Assembly (NCBI GenBank): GCA_932294295.1
Contig: OW028582.1
Location: 37,092,204-37,156,203, forward strand
Origin: Alitta virens
Lineage: Eukaryota > Annelida > Polychaeta > Phyllodocida > Nereididae
Length of the DNA stretch: 64,000 nucleotides
Reading direction: 5' to 3'
Within the stretch, counting starts at the first letter, position 1. Every line of letters begins with the position of its first letter. Below the pieces are notes generated by a model, which had not been told where the DNA came from, did not search any database, and saw only the letters and a list, made by a program, of their open reading frames with translations. The position numbers and the translations under genes were made by a program. Shown here piece after piece: positions 25,080-36,404 of the stretch.

Positions 25080-25645
25080 AAACTCCAGATGCATAGTCCA
25101 TCACGGGGACAACACTTGAAAAGTACATTTTTTCAAAAGCTTTGAATCAAAAAGTTTTTTAAATTTCTTTAATACACCACCTAAAGCCCTTCCAGCACCA
25201 CCAGCAAGTGTCTCAGCAGTAATATTAAAATCCATCTTTTCTTGGAAAATTACACTAATATGTTTATGAGTTGGTACTATGTCTAGTCTACCATTATTAA
25301 ATGCAAAGGTTTGACTTGTTCTTACTTTCTTCTTTTGTCTAAAATGAAAACTTTGGTTTTCTCTATGTTTACCAATAGTCTATACTTATTACACCAAGTT
25401 TTTACACATTTTAGTACAATTTCTAGTTCATTTTCTTCTCTAGCAATCAATACAATATCATCTGCAAAAGTTAAGATTGATACACATGCATTATCAATGG
25501 AAATTCCTAAGTGCAATTGTTTCACTTCAATAAGTTCATAAATAAATATAAAAAACAGTGTTGGTGTTAAGATATCACCCTGCCTTATTCCACTCTTAAT
25601 TTCAAACCAATCAGTGACAAAAATATTGACTTTTACACTACGGTG
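25080..25645 (-). pseudogene. Non-LTR retrotransposon reverse-transcriptase fragment
   Basis: On the minus strand from about 25640 the frame reads IKSGIRQGDILTPTLFF, then ILTFADDIVLIAREENELE with the catalytic F-A-D-D box, then LLVNIEKTKVFILDKR. A frameshift near 25325 moves to another frame, which continues with TAETLAGGAGRALGGVLKKF, FEKMYFSSVVPVMDYASGVW. The order matches RT blocks of LINEs found in aquatic invertebrates. Both ends are missing, and repeat F abuts it on the right at about 25640. Confidence 0.85.
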
Positions 25646-25780
25646 TTAAATCAAAAGCACCAGTGTACTGTGTTTGTGAGACCAGTTGGTGTGCAGGTCA
25701 AGCAGCATGTCAGGAACGTTGGCGATAACCTGTCCAGGGAGCTTGGTGATTATTGCAACTGATTACATTTTTTTTAGGAA
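25640..25780 (+). repeat. Repeat F copy
   Basis: Uninterrupted counterpart of 11640-11945: gtgttaaatcaaaagcacca, gtgcaggtcaagcagcatgt and gcttggtgattattgcaact. It adjoins the end of the RT fragment. Confidence 0.72.
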
Positions 25781-25789
25781 CGACATGTC

Positions 25790-27129
25790 TATCATGTTTT
25801 GTTTATTGGTAAGAAAATTGCATGGCATTGCGAGCCCAGATACCAGCAGTCCAGATTAGATCAACCTCATACCAAAGCTGGCGGTTGGTTGTCATTTTCG
25901 GCCAAATGAATGTTGTCTGCGAAGGGCACCCATTCTAACTTTACCTATATATAATGTTTTATTGACGTTTTGGAATCATGGTTAGATACATTCGTCATAC
26001 ACAATTAACAAAAACTACAAATTGAACAACTACAATTTTAACAATACTGGTTGTGAAATAATAGCATAACATAAAATATATACATGATCAGAAAATTGAT
26101 GAATGGTGAAGATAAAGCTCAATATATATACATTAATTGAATAAGTAACTAAGTGATTGAGTAATATTTTCTGGTCCCAGTTAATCGATAATCGTACAAA
26201 AAATGTCACGGAGACAACTGTTCCAGAGTTATGGCATAGGGTCGCTAGTATTGCATACAGCCTAACCATGCAAAATATGTGGCACCCACAATTGTAGATG
26301 TCAACTGTGATGTCACTGAGGACAGGTAATTTATTGTGGCTATAAATAGCTCAATCTTAAATGTTTATAATTACTGACGTTCCAGGATGAAAACACAAAC
26401 TTGAAGTTTTCACGGCAGACTTTGCTGAGGGTATGCTGTCCAAAAACCTGTGTTTTTTTTTCTTCCATTTTTCTCATAATTTGTTTTTATTTTTACTATA
26501 ATTTTTTTCCCCATTGCAATAGCACCCAAAACCAAGTGGACTAATCTGTCACAGCCTGTCAAAAATGTATTGTGGGCGGTGTAACCAGAATATTGAATTA
26601 AACCGATCTGCATGCAATAAGTTTTTCCAAATGAACCAACTTTCTTCAACAATTTTTGTCTGGCATTCTTCCTAGAAATCTTATGAATACAACTTATTTT
26701 CCCTTAGCGGTTCATCTGGCTTGACCACGATTTCATATGCCTAAATTTTGGTCAGTATACGTATGAATGGAAATCATTATCTGTTCAGGGCAAGGTAAAA
26801 ACGAGTTCTTGTGGCCATGACAATGGTTTGCAAGATTGATTCAGATTCATAGAATACAATATATTCTGTCTGAGGCAGTGGACAATGGTCTGCAGAACAA
26901 CCATGTCCAGTTAGGTGGTCAACAGAAAAACCCTGATGAACTCAATTAGAGCCAGGAAATGCCACAGCTGCTCCCAGTGCATATAAAAAACCCAAGTCAT
27001 TTAGTTTTGTAAGACGAAATTGCTGTCCTATGGGTTATACAGGTCTCTTTAATTAATGAGCATTGTGTCACCCCAATCGGAGCTTTTTATCCTTTTTAAC
27101 CCTGAGGGAACAAAGGTTATTGTTATCAT
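25790..27129. other. Interval with nothing recognised
   Basis: No repeat shared within the window, no coding signal. Confidence 0.5.
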
Positions 27130-27400
27130 TAGGTGGGCGGGCGTAACACTTTTGTTTCAAGAGCAGAACTCTAACACTACTGCACTGACCCTAACGAAAT
27201 TTTGTACAGTAATACTCTATATGGCCTAGTGGTGCCTTTTGATAGTCACATTGAAATATATCAGCTATGTTTGACAAATTTTTTGTTTCAGGAACAGAAC
27301 TTTGACACTACTGCACCTACATATTTTAAATTTGCCATAATATGTCTAAAATTATTAAAATATGGGAAAAAACTAATTAATAAAATTATCAAAAATTATC
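27130..27400 (+). repeat. Repeat C copy
   Basis: Opens gtgggcgggcgtaacacttt, agagcagaactctaacacta, then ctatatggcctagtggtgcc and tttgccataatatgtctaaa. Similar in order to the minus-strand copy at 49780-50165. Confidence 0.75.
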
Positions 27401-27544
27401 ATTAAGTATCAAAATTGAAATTTTGTTAATAACATATCTAAATTAAAATTTTTTCATTTTTCATATTTCATTTTGATATTTCTTTTCATGCTGTTTTTCT
27501 AATAATGCAATATCTGAAGAAACATGCTAAAAACGGTGTAAAAT

Positions 27545-27790
27545 TTTATTTCTGAAGCAGAACTCTAGCATTAATGCACTTACCCTGACAACTTTTCATA
27601 TGGTATTACTTGGTTGTGCATTTTGATGGTCTCATTGACATATCTCAGCTGTGTTGTATAATATTTAAAAAATCTTTTCTGGAGAAATCACACACTAGAG
27701 CACCTACATCAGAGGCTACATGGATACAAAACTTAATGAGAATATGTCTAAAATACTGTAGAGATACCACTCGGGGGTTTCATGACCATT
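27545..27790 (+). repeat. Repeat C copy, diverged
   Basis: agcagaactctagcattaat, gcacttaccctgacaact, tgatggtctcattgacatat and gagaatatgtctaaaatact match the family in order. It follows the previous copy directly in the same direction. Confidence 0.65.
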
Positions 27791-27802
27791 AATGACAAAT
27801 AA

Positions 27803-27852
27803 TTATATATATATATATATGCGGTCAATAAATTCTATATATATATATATAT
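27803..27852. repeat. Two (TA)n runs
   Basis: Runs at 27803-27820 and 27836-27852 separated by a 15-base spacer. Confidence 0.9.
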
Positions 27853-29655
27853 AACAAGTAAAATATGAAAATTTTGTTCTTTTTCAAACCCTCATATCAA
27901 TGACACTATGATCCTCACATCAGTGAAATATATGCTTATAGTATATCTTGATTATAGAACTTTCACTTTTTGTATCAGAATCTAAATCTTAAGATACCCT
28001 CTATATATCATGTATATATATATCTATATATCTTATGCTTAGTGTTAAGTATTGTTATTGAACCTGAATTGTTGTGCTAAACTATTTGTTGGTGCTTTTT
28101 AAACAGTATTATTACTATTATTTGTTTAGTTCCGGGTGCTTTAGAATTTTTAGACAGACTATGTAGTGTTGATTAGTATTAGTCATAATATAGCTCAACT
28201 TATTTAATTATTTTAACTGATGATCCATGTATTTCTATTATCTTTTTATTTTTTACCGTTTATTATCTTGTCGTGCTGACACATGTATCAATTTGATATT
28301 TAGCTGTCAATAAAAATCTATATATATCAGAACTCTTATTGATATATATTTCTAAAATCAGGTTTATTGCCAGTGACATCACAGATTTTTGTGTACATTT
28401 GAGCTGTAGACAGATCACTGATCCTTACAATCCTTACAAGCATGTTTGTCTTCCTTGAATATTGTTGACGAGTGATACATAAGAGCATTTTGACATTAGT
28501 TTACTGTGTAATTTTAGATAAGCATTATTAAAGTAGTCCAATTTCATCACACAGGGAACATATTATTGAGGTATCGTAGATTCATGCAAATTAGGGCATT
28601 AGCATATTGCCAAATAAGGAAATATTTATTTTATCAGTACAGTAAACTGTACTATAATAACCAACTCAGGTACTCAAATTAATTGCTTGAAAGAAACAAT
28701 GACTTTTGCACCTCTGCATCACACTTTTCAATTTTGGTTGCCATAGCAAAATAAATAAGGCTTTGCTTGCAACCAAATGCTCATTACTATAAAATGTTAC
28801 ATTGTTCATATCTCTGCACCTACGACAGGTACATACATAAATTACTACGTTTTCAGCGTTAATGAGTTCATTTCTGATATTTTAAGAAGCATATACTCTG
28901 TTACATTGTATGGCAAATCTAAATAGGCTAATTTTGCTTATAATTTATAAATAATTTCAAAAATGGCTGTTTCAATGAAAACTTGCTTATCAATTACTGG
29001 GAGTTTCACCCCATCCTTGCCAATTATGTTTCCTAAATTATTATTTTATTATCCGATATGGTTAACAATATCACACAACAATCTTCTTTAAAAAAATGAC
29101 ATTTTGCTGGGAAATATGGGAGGCTGGGTCTACCTTGGAGTTAATTTTTCAATAAATATGCTGCAAAAGTAAAAAAAGACGGTGTCATTGGAAAGATCAT
29201 AACGTTGGCTTCCTGAACCATCACAGTAAATTTTGAGATTTTCTTAAATTTTTGTGCATTGACAAAAGAAAAATGAAACTATTTAAAAAATGCATCCAAT
29301 TTTGTTATGATTTTATGTTTTAATGGCAACCAGTACTGTCTAATCAATATCGATTAAGAACAAGTAGAGTTATCTTAGGAACTTCAAAATTTGATGCCTC
29401 GTTAGTATCTGCTGGCATTCAGAGAGACACAATATCAATATAAACAGATAACATAATTTCATTAATTGGTTGCCTTGGAAACAGTTGTCAAATGACAATT
29501 TCCAAGGTTAGTTCCAGAAAGTTTACCCTCATGCAAATATACTGATATGTGCAACTTGCTTATGTGGTAACTTCTTCAATAACACCCATCGTGGCATTCT
29601 GCTGCTCCACTTGTTACAGATCAACAAGGGTTATGATAAATAGACTGAAATATGT

Positions 29656-29669
29656 GTTACCTTGGCAAC
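29656..29669. promoter_or_regulatory. Perfect X-box-like palindrome GTTACCTTGGCAAC
   Basis: It fits the published RFX consensus GTNRCC-N(0-3)-RGYAAC exactly. Regulatory use is not shown; it sits in a repeat field with no known gene nearby. Confidence 0.35.
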
Positions 29670-29998
29670 TATGCCAACCTTGTGCATAATTCCACTGTCA
29701 TGTATTCAAATATTACCAAATACTTTCTATGTTACAAGCCCAGTAACTGTTTTAAAATTATAGCTGCAGACAAAAATAGTGACAAAACTGATTATCCTGT
29801 CCATATTTGTTTTCGATTCGGTTACCATGGATACCAGTTTTCAAATTCACTTATCATAGGAGCATACATCCTCATATCAATCTATGTTTGGGGCAACATT
29901 CAAGCCATATGAATAGAATTAAGGCACCTATATAATGAGGCTTTATGATGAAATTGTGTATGCTGGCATGGATCTATATCAAGACTATTGGCGGATTT

Positions 29999-30012
29999 GT
30001 TACCATGGTAAC
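29999..30012. promoter_or_regulatory. Perfect X-box-like palindrome GTTACCATGGTAAC
   Basis: A fully symmetrical match to the RFX consensus. As with its neighbours, it may simply be the best-preserved copy of a repeat core. Confidence 0.35.
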
Positions 30013-31363
30013 CAGTCCATGCAATTTTATTTTATTTACTTATTATTCAAATTCAGTAATTTGTTGGTAACAGTTTAAAACATTAATAAGAATAAAAAGA
30101 AAAATATAAAATTTTTTCGGCACCTTGACTGCCCATTTCAGTAGCCATATAATATTATGCAAATTGACCTATCTAGATTAACAATACAATGAAATATATG
30201 CAAATTAGCCATTTTAAATGATCAGAAATGAACTCCTTGACCCTGAAAACATGGTGTTCAATAAGCAATTTATGGTTGTACCCATCATAATTCCAGAGAT
30301 ATGAATAATGTAAAATTTCTACCTTTCTTACTGTTATTTTATGGTTGCTAGGGTAACACACTCAAAATAAAAAGATATCCGTGCATGGTAAAATGGGTGT
30401 CAGCCATCACAAAAGCCTTTATAACTAGCAATTTGCTGTTTTTCCCTCTTTTACAGACTGCTTATATCCATCTAATTGCAAATTTACCCATATAAGGAAG
30501 CGGGTCAGATACACATTTCCATGGCAACCAGAGACTGCAAAAAGTATATTTATTTAATCAGTGAGGTTTTTACATGCGAATTATTAAATATCACCTTCCT
30601 ATGTTCAATATATCTTATAAAATGTTTTTTCCCATATAACTGAGGCTTTCTCTGAAAATGTGACAATTAAAAAAAGAGTTTCCATAGCAATACACAAAAA
30701 TGAAGGAACTTCCAGTGATGCTTCGTTTCTGAGAGGGTTTCTTCTAAGGTGTCTTGAGATACCAAAAGTATATTATTTTACTGTGTTATAAAAGCTTGAC
30801 AGTCAAAGATATCAAAGCAAATTAATAAAATTTATGAAAATATTTGTAAAACTGCTACCGTAGCAACAGGAAATGGAGAAAAACCAGTGTTTACTGCAAA
30901 ACTTTAATGAGGTCAGCTATGCAGATTAGTCATGGTACCAACAAATGTCATGCATTGTAATTAACAGAATACCACAAAAATTATTTTTGTTAATTTGTTC
31001 AATACAAAAACGTACTTGTTGCCATGGATACCAGAAAGAAACAACTCGGGTCCAAGAAACTGACAAAACGAGGATCGATTAAAAAATATAAGAAAATTTC
31101 CAATTTGATGATACCAAATTTGAAGAGGTGTGGATCGGTGAAAACAGAAATCTCAATTTTGAGGGGCCTATTAGGTTTCTGTGTAGAATTGTTAATTTCT
31201 GCAAATATTTGTTCTTGCTGTTTTTGGTAAAGGGTGAGTTTAACGGTTCTGCAGATATTGTGAAGATTGTTGTGACTATTTTCATCGAAGACTATACCAC
31301 AAGTATTTAATATGTGGCTCACTCTGCCAAACAGCTACTTCTACTATGTGTATGTAGATCTTT

Positions 31364-31830
31364 TTAAACATTAAGGCATCTCTTCAGTAATTTATCATCT
31401 GGCAATTTCGCCAATTTTGTCCAATAATTTATCATTCTTACTTTTTGTTGAGCATGTAACGGAAACCTACCTTTCTCACTATATACAGCCAGAGCTGATG
31501 TTTGTTTTCTTACTCCTAACATATTCTTAAGATATCCCAATTGTAGCTTTTCTAAATCATTTATAGGTTTCGCGCCAGCCCACATTTTACTATTGTATGC
31601 TAAGATTGGTAGTATATAGGTGTTAAACATTTTTAAAGAAAGTTGGGAAGTTATACATCTCACGATTGCTTGGTGTTACCTTGTTGTACGAAGATTGCTT
31701 TTTGGGCCCGAGTTTCACGGTTTTTGGTCACTTTACTGTGTAAGTTTCGCTTATTAGTCAACATATGTCCCAAGTATTTGAAGCAGTCAACTTCCTCAAG
31801 TTGTTCTGTATTATAATAAGACCCAATGGT
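31364..31830 (-). pseudogene. LINE reverse-transcriptase C-terminal fragment, frameshifted
   Basis: Minus-strand frame from about 31830: EQLEEVDCFKYLGHMLTNKR, ending in a stop near 31660. A shifted frame continues QLSLKMFNTYILPILAYNSK, INDLEKLQLGYLKNMLGVRK, AVYSEKGRFPLHAQQKVRMI. This is the C-terminal part of a LINE RT. It is a different element from the 36.5-kb copy and is broken by at least one frameshift. Confidence 0.8.
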
Positions 31831-31974
31831 TATGTGGTATATTTTTATATTCCCCACGAGTGGACAGATTGGCCAGGATTCACGAGTGGCGTTTGCCACG
31901 AGTGAATTCTGAAGCCAATCTGTCCACAAGTGAGGGAATATAAAAATATACCACATATCCACTTGGGTCTTATT
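31815..31974. mobile_element. Foldback with arms of about 60 bases
   Basis: The left arm begins AATAAGACCC and runs through TATGTGGTATATTTTTATAT; the right arm is its near-perfect complement ending GGGTCTTATT. The loop has a second imperfect palindrome around CACGAGTGGCGTTTGCCACG. It interrupts the RT remnant. Confidence 0.75.
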
Positions 31975-31975
31975 T

Positions 31976-32661
31976 ATACCCCACAATTTTCACTTTTAGT
32001 TGAGCTGCCTGGCTATGCATTCATGTAGTATAGAAAAAATTCATGAATATAATTTTTTGCTATTGACCAATCAGAGCATTGCATAACTGTCAACAACGTC
32101 ATCACCTCAAAACTTTCTGGGACATTTTGAGGTTAATAAAAAAATTTACGAATGATATTTACAAACCAGTTGTTAAATATTTCTTGTCAGAATTGTTTTT
32201 CTTACTAGATTTGGACAGAAAATGTTTTATTGTTCCGTATTATTCGATTGTATTACCGAAGCGATGACGCTCCCGTGATGTTGCCCATAGCAACACAGCC
32301 ACACAATGGCTTGCATCTGTGGACTGAACAGACCATTGACTTTCTGTTACGTTTTTTGGTCCTAGAAGCGTTAATTCTTGTCCGATTTCAAAAATTCTAA
32401 CCTTTTTAGAGAGCTGACAATTTGATCTGTTGAATAGTAGTAAAATTGTGACTCCGAATATTGTTTTAAAGCGGCGGCGTTAGTTTAAACGGCGAAGCGC
32501 TTAGCTGCAAAAAGTGATTTTTTGTCATTGGCCTGCCATACATAGAAGTATGTGGTATACATTTCCCATCCTTGTAAGGTAAGCCATGTAGTATACACAT
32601 GTATACCACATAGGCTATACCACATGGCTTTTCTATGTGGTATACAACTGATTGTGGGGTA
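31976..32661. mobile_element. Candidate MITE bounded by ATACCCCACAAT
   Basis: A perfect 12-base inverted repeat, ATACCCCACAAT at about 31977-31988 and ATTGTGGGGTAT at about 32650-32661, bounds 686 bases. Near the right end are several further palindromic GTGGTATAC/GTATACCAC phrases (32550-32645). No target duplication is obvious. Confidence 0.45.
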
Positions 32662-32663
32662 TT

Positions 32664-32741
32664 GAAATAAAATCCACAGGGTGATTTATCATTGAATTTC
32701 ATTATTTTGGTTTTCTTTACATTTACTATTAGGTGCCACAT
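32664..32741 (-). pseudogene. LINE reverse-transcriptase fragment, part of the 31.4-31.8 kb element
   Basis: The minus strand reads HLIVNVKKTKIMKFNDKS, the block that in LINE RTs comes shortly before the YLG block seen at 31.79 kb. The two pieces are separated by about 830 bases of foldback DNA, consistent with later insertions into one old LINE. Confidence 0.6.
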
Positions 32742-33059
32742 TTTGCAAAACCCGGTTTGCCAGTACTACCCATATGGTTAGCCCTAGCTCTAGCATTATC
32801 ATACATACTTATTATTACCTTTAACATTTTATCACCAATATTTCACAGGATCAAGCACAAAAACAAATGCATTGAACATTAACACTTAATCCTAATTGTT
32901 GATCAGTCAACTGATACATCCAGTACCTTTTTTTGTAGTAGGTGAAGCCTAGTAACTGTTTTACAGTTACATAATTCTAGTTTGTTATTGCAATCTCTCT
33001 TCTGTGTTTTTTTTTTCCTTTTAAAGAGACTTTTTTATGAAAAAAAATCATTTCTCCCT

Positions 33060-33520
33060 CTCAACTTAAACTATGGAAATAATTTTTTTTTTAGGAACTA
33101 CATTGCCACATGTATGAAGAATGTTGACACAGCTATTAGTAGAGGGCCCTGCCATAGGGTTCCAATGCTGAAATTTGGAGTTTAGGGCAATAAAAAAAAA
33201 TTGTTTTGATTTTGAAAAAGTTTGGGCTAACTCCACCAGGGGGCCAAATCCCAAAATGGCTGCCGAAAAGGTTATTTTCGCTCTATCTCTACCTATATTT
33301 GCAGTAAACATATAATTTTTGCATCAAAATATAGGTATATAGGTTTTTTAGGTCAAGGAATTTAATGGACATCATTTCAAGTTTGTATATTGGACACCAG
33401 GGGGCTAGATGCAACATGGCTGTTTCATTTGGCTATTTTCCTGTTGTACATATAAGTTCATTTGCCACTCCTACGTATTCTATTTAGAACAATGTAAATT
33501 CTGCAATAGAAGGTCTTGCC
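33060..33520 (+). repeat. Repeat N, uninterrupted copy
   Basis: Contains ctgaaatttggagtttaggg, caaaatggctgccgaaaagg, gtttgtatattggacaccag, aacatggctgtttcatttgg and ctgcaatagaaggtcttgcc, all found in the same order in inverse orientation at 36405-37505. It is non-coding as far as visible. Confidence 0.85.
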
Positions 33521-35367
33521 AAAAAATTAGCTTTCTCTTGACTATTAGCGGGTTTCATAATGTCGTTCATTTGAATCCATGCCTACAATGTTTGCAGGGT
33601 TGTGGATTAACACAAGACATTTTCATAAGTAAATAATGTTCAACTTTTGTGTAAATGACAAATATCTTGATTTTGAGGAATCAGTATGCGAAGCCAAGAA
33701 GCTACTTCTGTTTCATTTTGTGTTAATACTTCATTGCAGTCTTATACCCAAATAAAAAAATTTCATTTTATGATCAAGTTAATTAATGATGCATTTCGTG
33801 TCATACTCTATTGCAGCCATAATAGGCCAGATTTTTGGATAGTGCTGGATTTTGTCAATGTACCTCATTAAAATGCCCATTAAGAATATTAAGTAATAGT
33901 TAATATCCCACACTTTGCTGTGTTCCTCATAGAAGACCTATTAGGAACAACCCATGTGGTATTTTTTGTGATCCACCATCCCTAATTATGATAAATTGTG
34001 TTCCACCATCCCTGATTTACATATTGGACGGACTACTTCAGGCTGAGCAGTTTTACTTTCACTTTGCACACTAAGACTACAGCTAAGCCAATTATAAACT
34101 AATCATGAAACAAAAATCAGGTTTAATTTATATCCTGAGTAGGAAGTAGGGTAACTTATATTTTTGTTGATTATATCCTGACACAGACACTGGGGAATAT
34201 TTAAGTAAATGTCATAATGCTATGTTTAGTTATCTCCCTGCTATGAGGGATATAACTAACTTATACTCCATATATGGCATGTTTACTCATTTTGTTTGAT
34301 TGTTTGAGTTGTTTTACTGTCCTTATATGAATACAATTTTATGTACATATCGGTCAGGAGACCCATGTTAAGACACTGCAGTGTCGCTGTCACATGGGCC
34401 ACCTGCAGTAACAATAAGATGAGAGAGATGACTAACATTTAGAAGGTCATATCTCTCCCAGAACAATAGAAAAAGTATCATAGTGGAGTATGATATTTGA
34501 TTGTTTTGGAATAATTCTATGCATAAATCTAAAAAGTACTGATGTTATTAGTGAGTGTGGTCTTCATTGGGATTGAATTCATATTATTATGCCATGGATC
34601 TATTGTTAACATTCCACTTTTCTTTGGATTTCATGTTGTCAGTACGCCATCCATCATACCCAAAATGTCACATTCATTCCTTCACTAGATGCAACCCAAC
34701 CTAGCATCAAGTTCTGAAACTATCGACAAGTTCGCAGGTTCAGTCTAATTGTTTTGCTTTTGTGAATGATTTATCAATGTATTGAGATGATGTCATATAA
34801 TTTGCAATTAGGCAGTAGTGATAAATGTTTTTAATGGTCTTGTACATCTTGGGTTATTTTGGGTTATTTTGAACAGGTTACACATGAAATCCAAGGTAAC
34901 GTTCTTTGAAAAAAGTTTTAAACACTTTTTTTTGTGTGGGGAAAATGCACTACAGGTGCGACATAAAAACTTGCACCAAAAGTAATTATAGTCCTAAATT
35001 ATCTTTAGTAATATATTTTCTTGTTTCCTCACAACTTATTAATGATATGGATCTAAATATAGCACATGCACACTTATCACACCTTCGGGTCATTTTCACC
35101 TTGGCCTTTGCTATACAAGCACTAGATTATGTCACTGATCATACTGATGTGTTACAGACACCTTTGTTGACCTTTGCCACCAAAAATAGGGCAAATAGAT
35201 TAATTTTGTATAAGAAGATAGACCATTGACAACTTTGAGGTGGAAAGTGCCATTTTGGATTCTGATCAATTTTCTGTCTTTTCTGTCTTATTAACTGGCC
35301 CATCTCCTTGAAAATCATGTTAGTTTTTCCAGATTAGATGAAGATTCAAAAGGTCCCTCTGGGATAC
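33521..35367. other. Interval with nothing recognised
   Basis: Small direct repeats such as gggttattttgggttatttt (34851) only. Confidence 0.5.
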
Positions 35368-35850
35368 CATTATATATCATTTTGGTTGCCATGGATACCA
35401 AAAACAGAGTGCCATCAGAAAGCACTCTTCATAATCTTTCATATGATATGCCATGTTTGTGGTTTTCTGTTACATGGTGAAAGTTTTGATGTAACATATC
35501 ATTGAATTAACAGAAAGATGGCATAATTTCCAGAGTTGGCATAAATTTATTAGGGACCTTGACCTTTGACACCTAGGCCATTACCCTGTATAAAGTCATT
35601 CACATAATACTGTTCAAAATTTTCATTTGGAACAAAATATTTAACAATATGTGAAGTTATTTGATTTTTTTCTGGTAAATGTCACGTCCCTCAATGCAAA
35701 ATAAAAACGTTGGTAACTAGGCAGCTATAACAGCATTTTGGTTGCCATGGCTACCAAAAACTAGGTGTCATCAGAAAGTACTCTTCATAAGCTTTCATAC
35801 GATATGCCATTTGTGTGGTTTTCTGTAACATATTGAATACTGTGACATAA
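35368..35850 (+). repeat. Two direct copies of a 120-bp X-box-bearing repeat
   Basis: Segments at about 35368-35490 and 35724-35850 share ttttggttgccatgg, taccaaaaac, catcagaaag, actcttcata, tttcat.cgatatgccat and gtggttttctg, 356 bases apart. Both begin with the GTTGCCATGG palindrome. Confidence 0.75.
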
Positions 35851-36404
35851 GTTATACTTGTGTAACGTCCCGTACAGATAAGTGACGAAGAATGCAAGTT
35901 TGATGGTTTATTCGGCCCAGTGCTAAGTTCGGTTCGGACATGATTTCCCTAAATATAATATATCTCATGACTAAAATACGGAAACTTATATACTCATTGA
36001 TTTGAGTACCTTGACACTGATTGGCCACAGGCCGAGCGTCTAACTTTGATTGACATCTTTAGAATAAGCTCTGCCCACAAATGCACGGAGCACGGGAATG
36101 CCACACTTGAAATGACAGAAAATTGGAGTAATATCCATATTTGGTATGATCCCATCAGTGTCCTTGACCTTTGACCTCCAATGTCTCAGTATTTGTATTA
36201 GTTGTAGCTATGGTGGATGATAGCAATCTTGCTAATTCACATTTTCTGTTGAATATTGAAAATGCAATTTTTTTTTACCATGGCAACTGTTTTTGTGAAT
36301 ATCTAAAAATACTCAAGGATGCCAAATTGGCACCCGCCAGATTTGAATCAGCACCATCAAATTACCCAAAAAATTGTGGCCGTTCATCAATACGGATGAA
36401 AATT

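Larger units (their letters stand above)
28730..31040. repeat. Degenerate repeat field with RFX/X-box-like palindromes
   Basis: Words of the form GTTRCC-NN-RGYAAC or clear variants recur at about 28737, 29469, 29656, 29821, 29999, 30344, 30516, 30854 and 31018. Intervening sequence is AT-rich and diverged. No gene was seen. The words look like a conserved core of an old dispersed or tandem repeat. Confidence 0.55.

Noticed and set aside
31024..31322. Overlapping ORFs on both strands
   Set aside because: Compositionally A-rich, both strands open at once, no motif, next to an X-box repeat.
34906..35229. 107-codon + ORF
   Set aside because: No recognisable domain, AT-rich flanks, no splice or promoter context.
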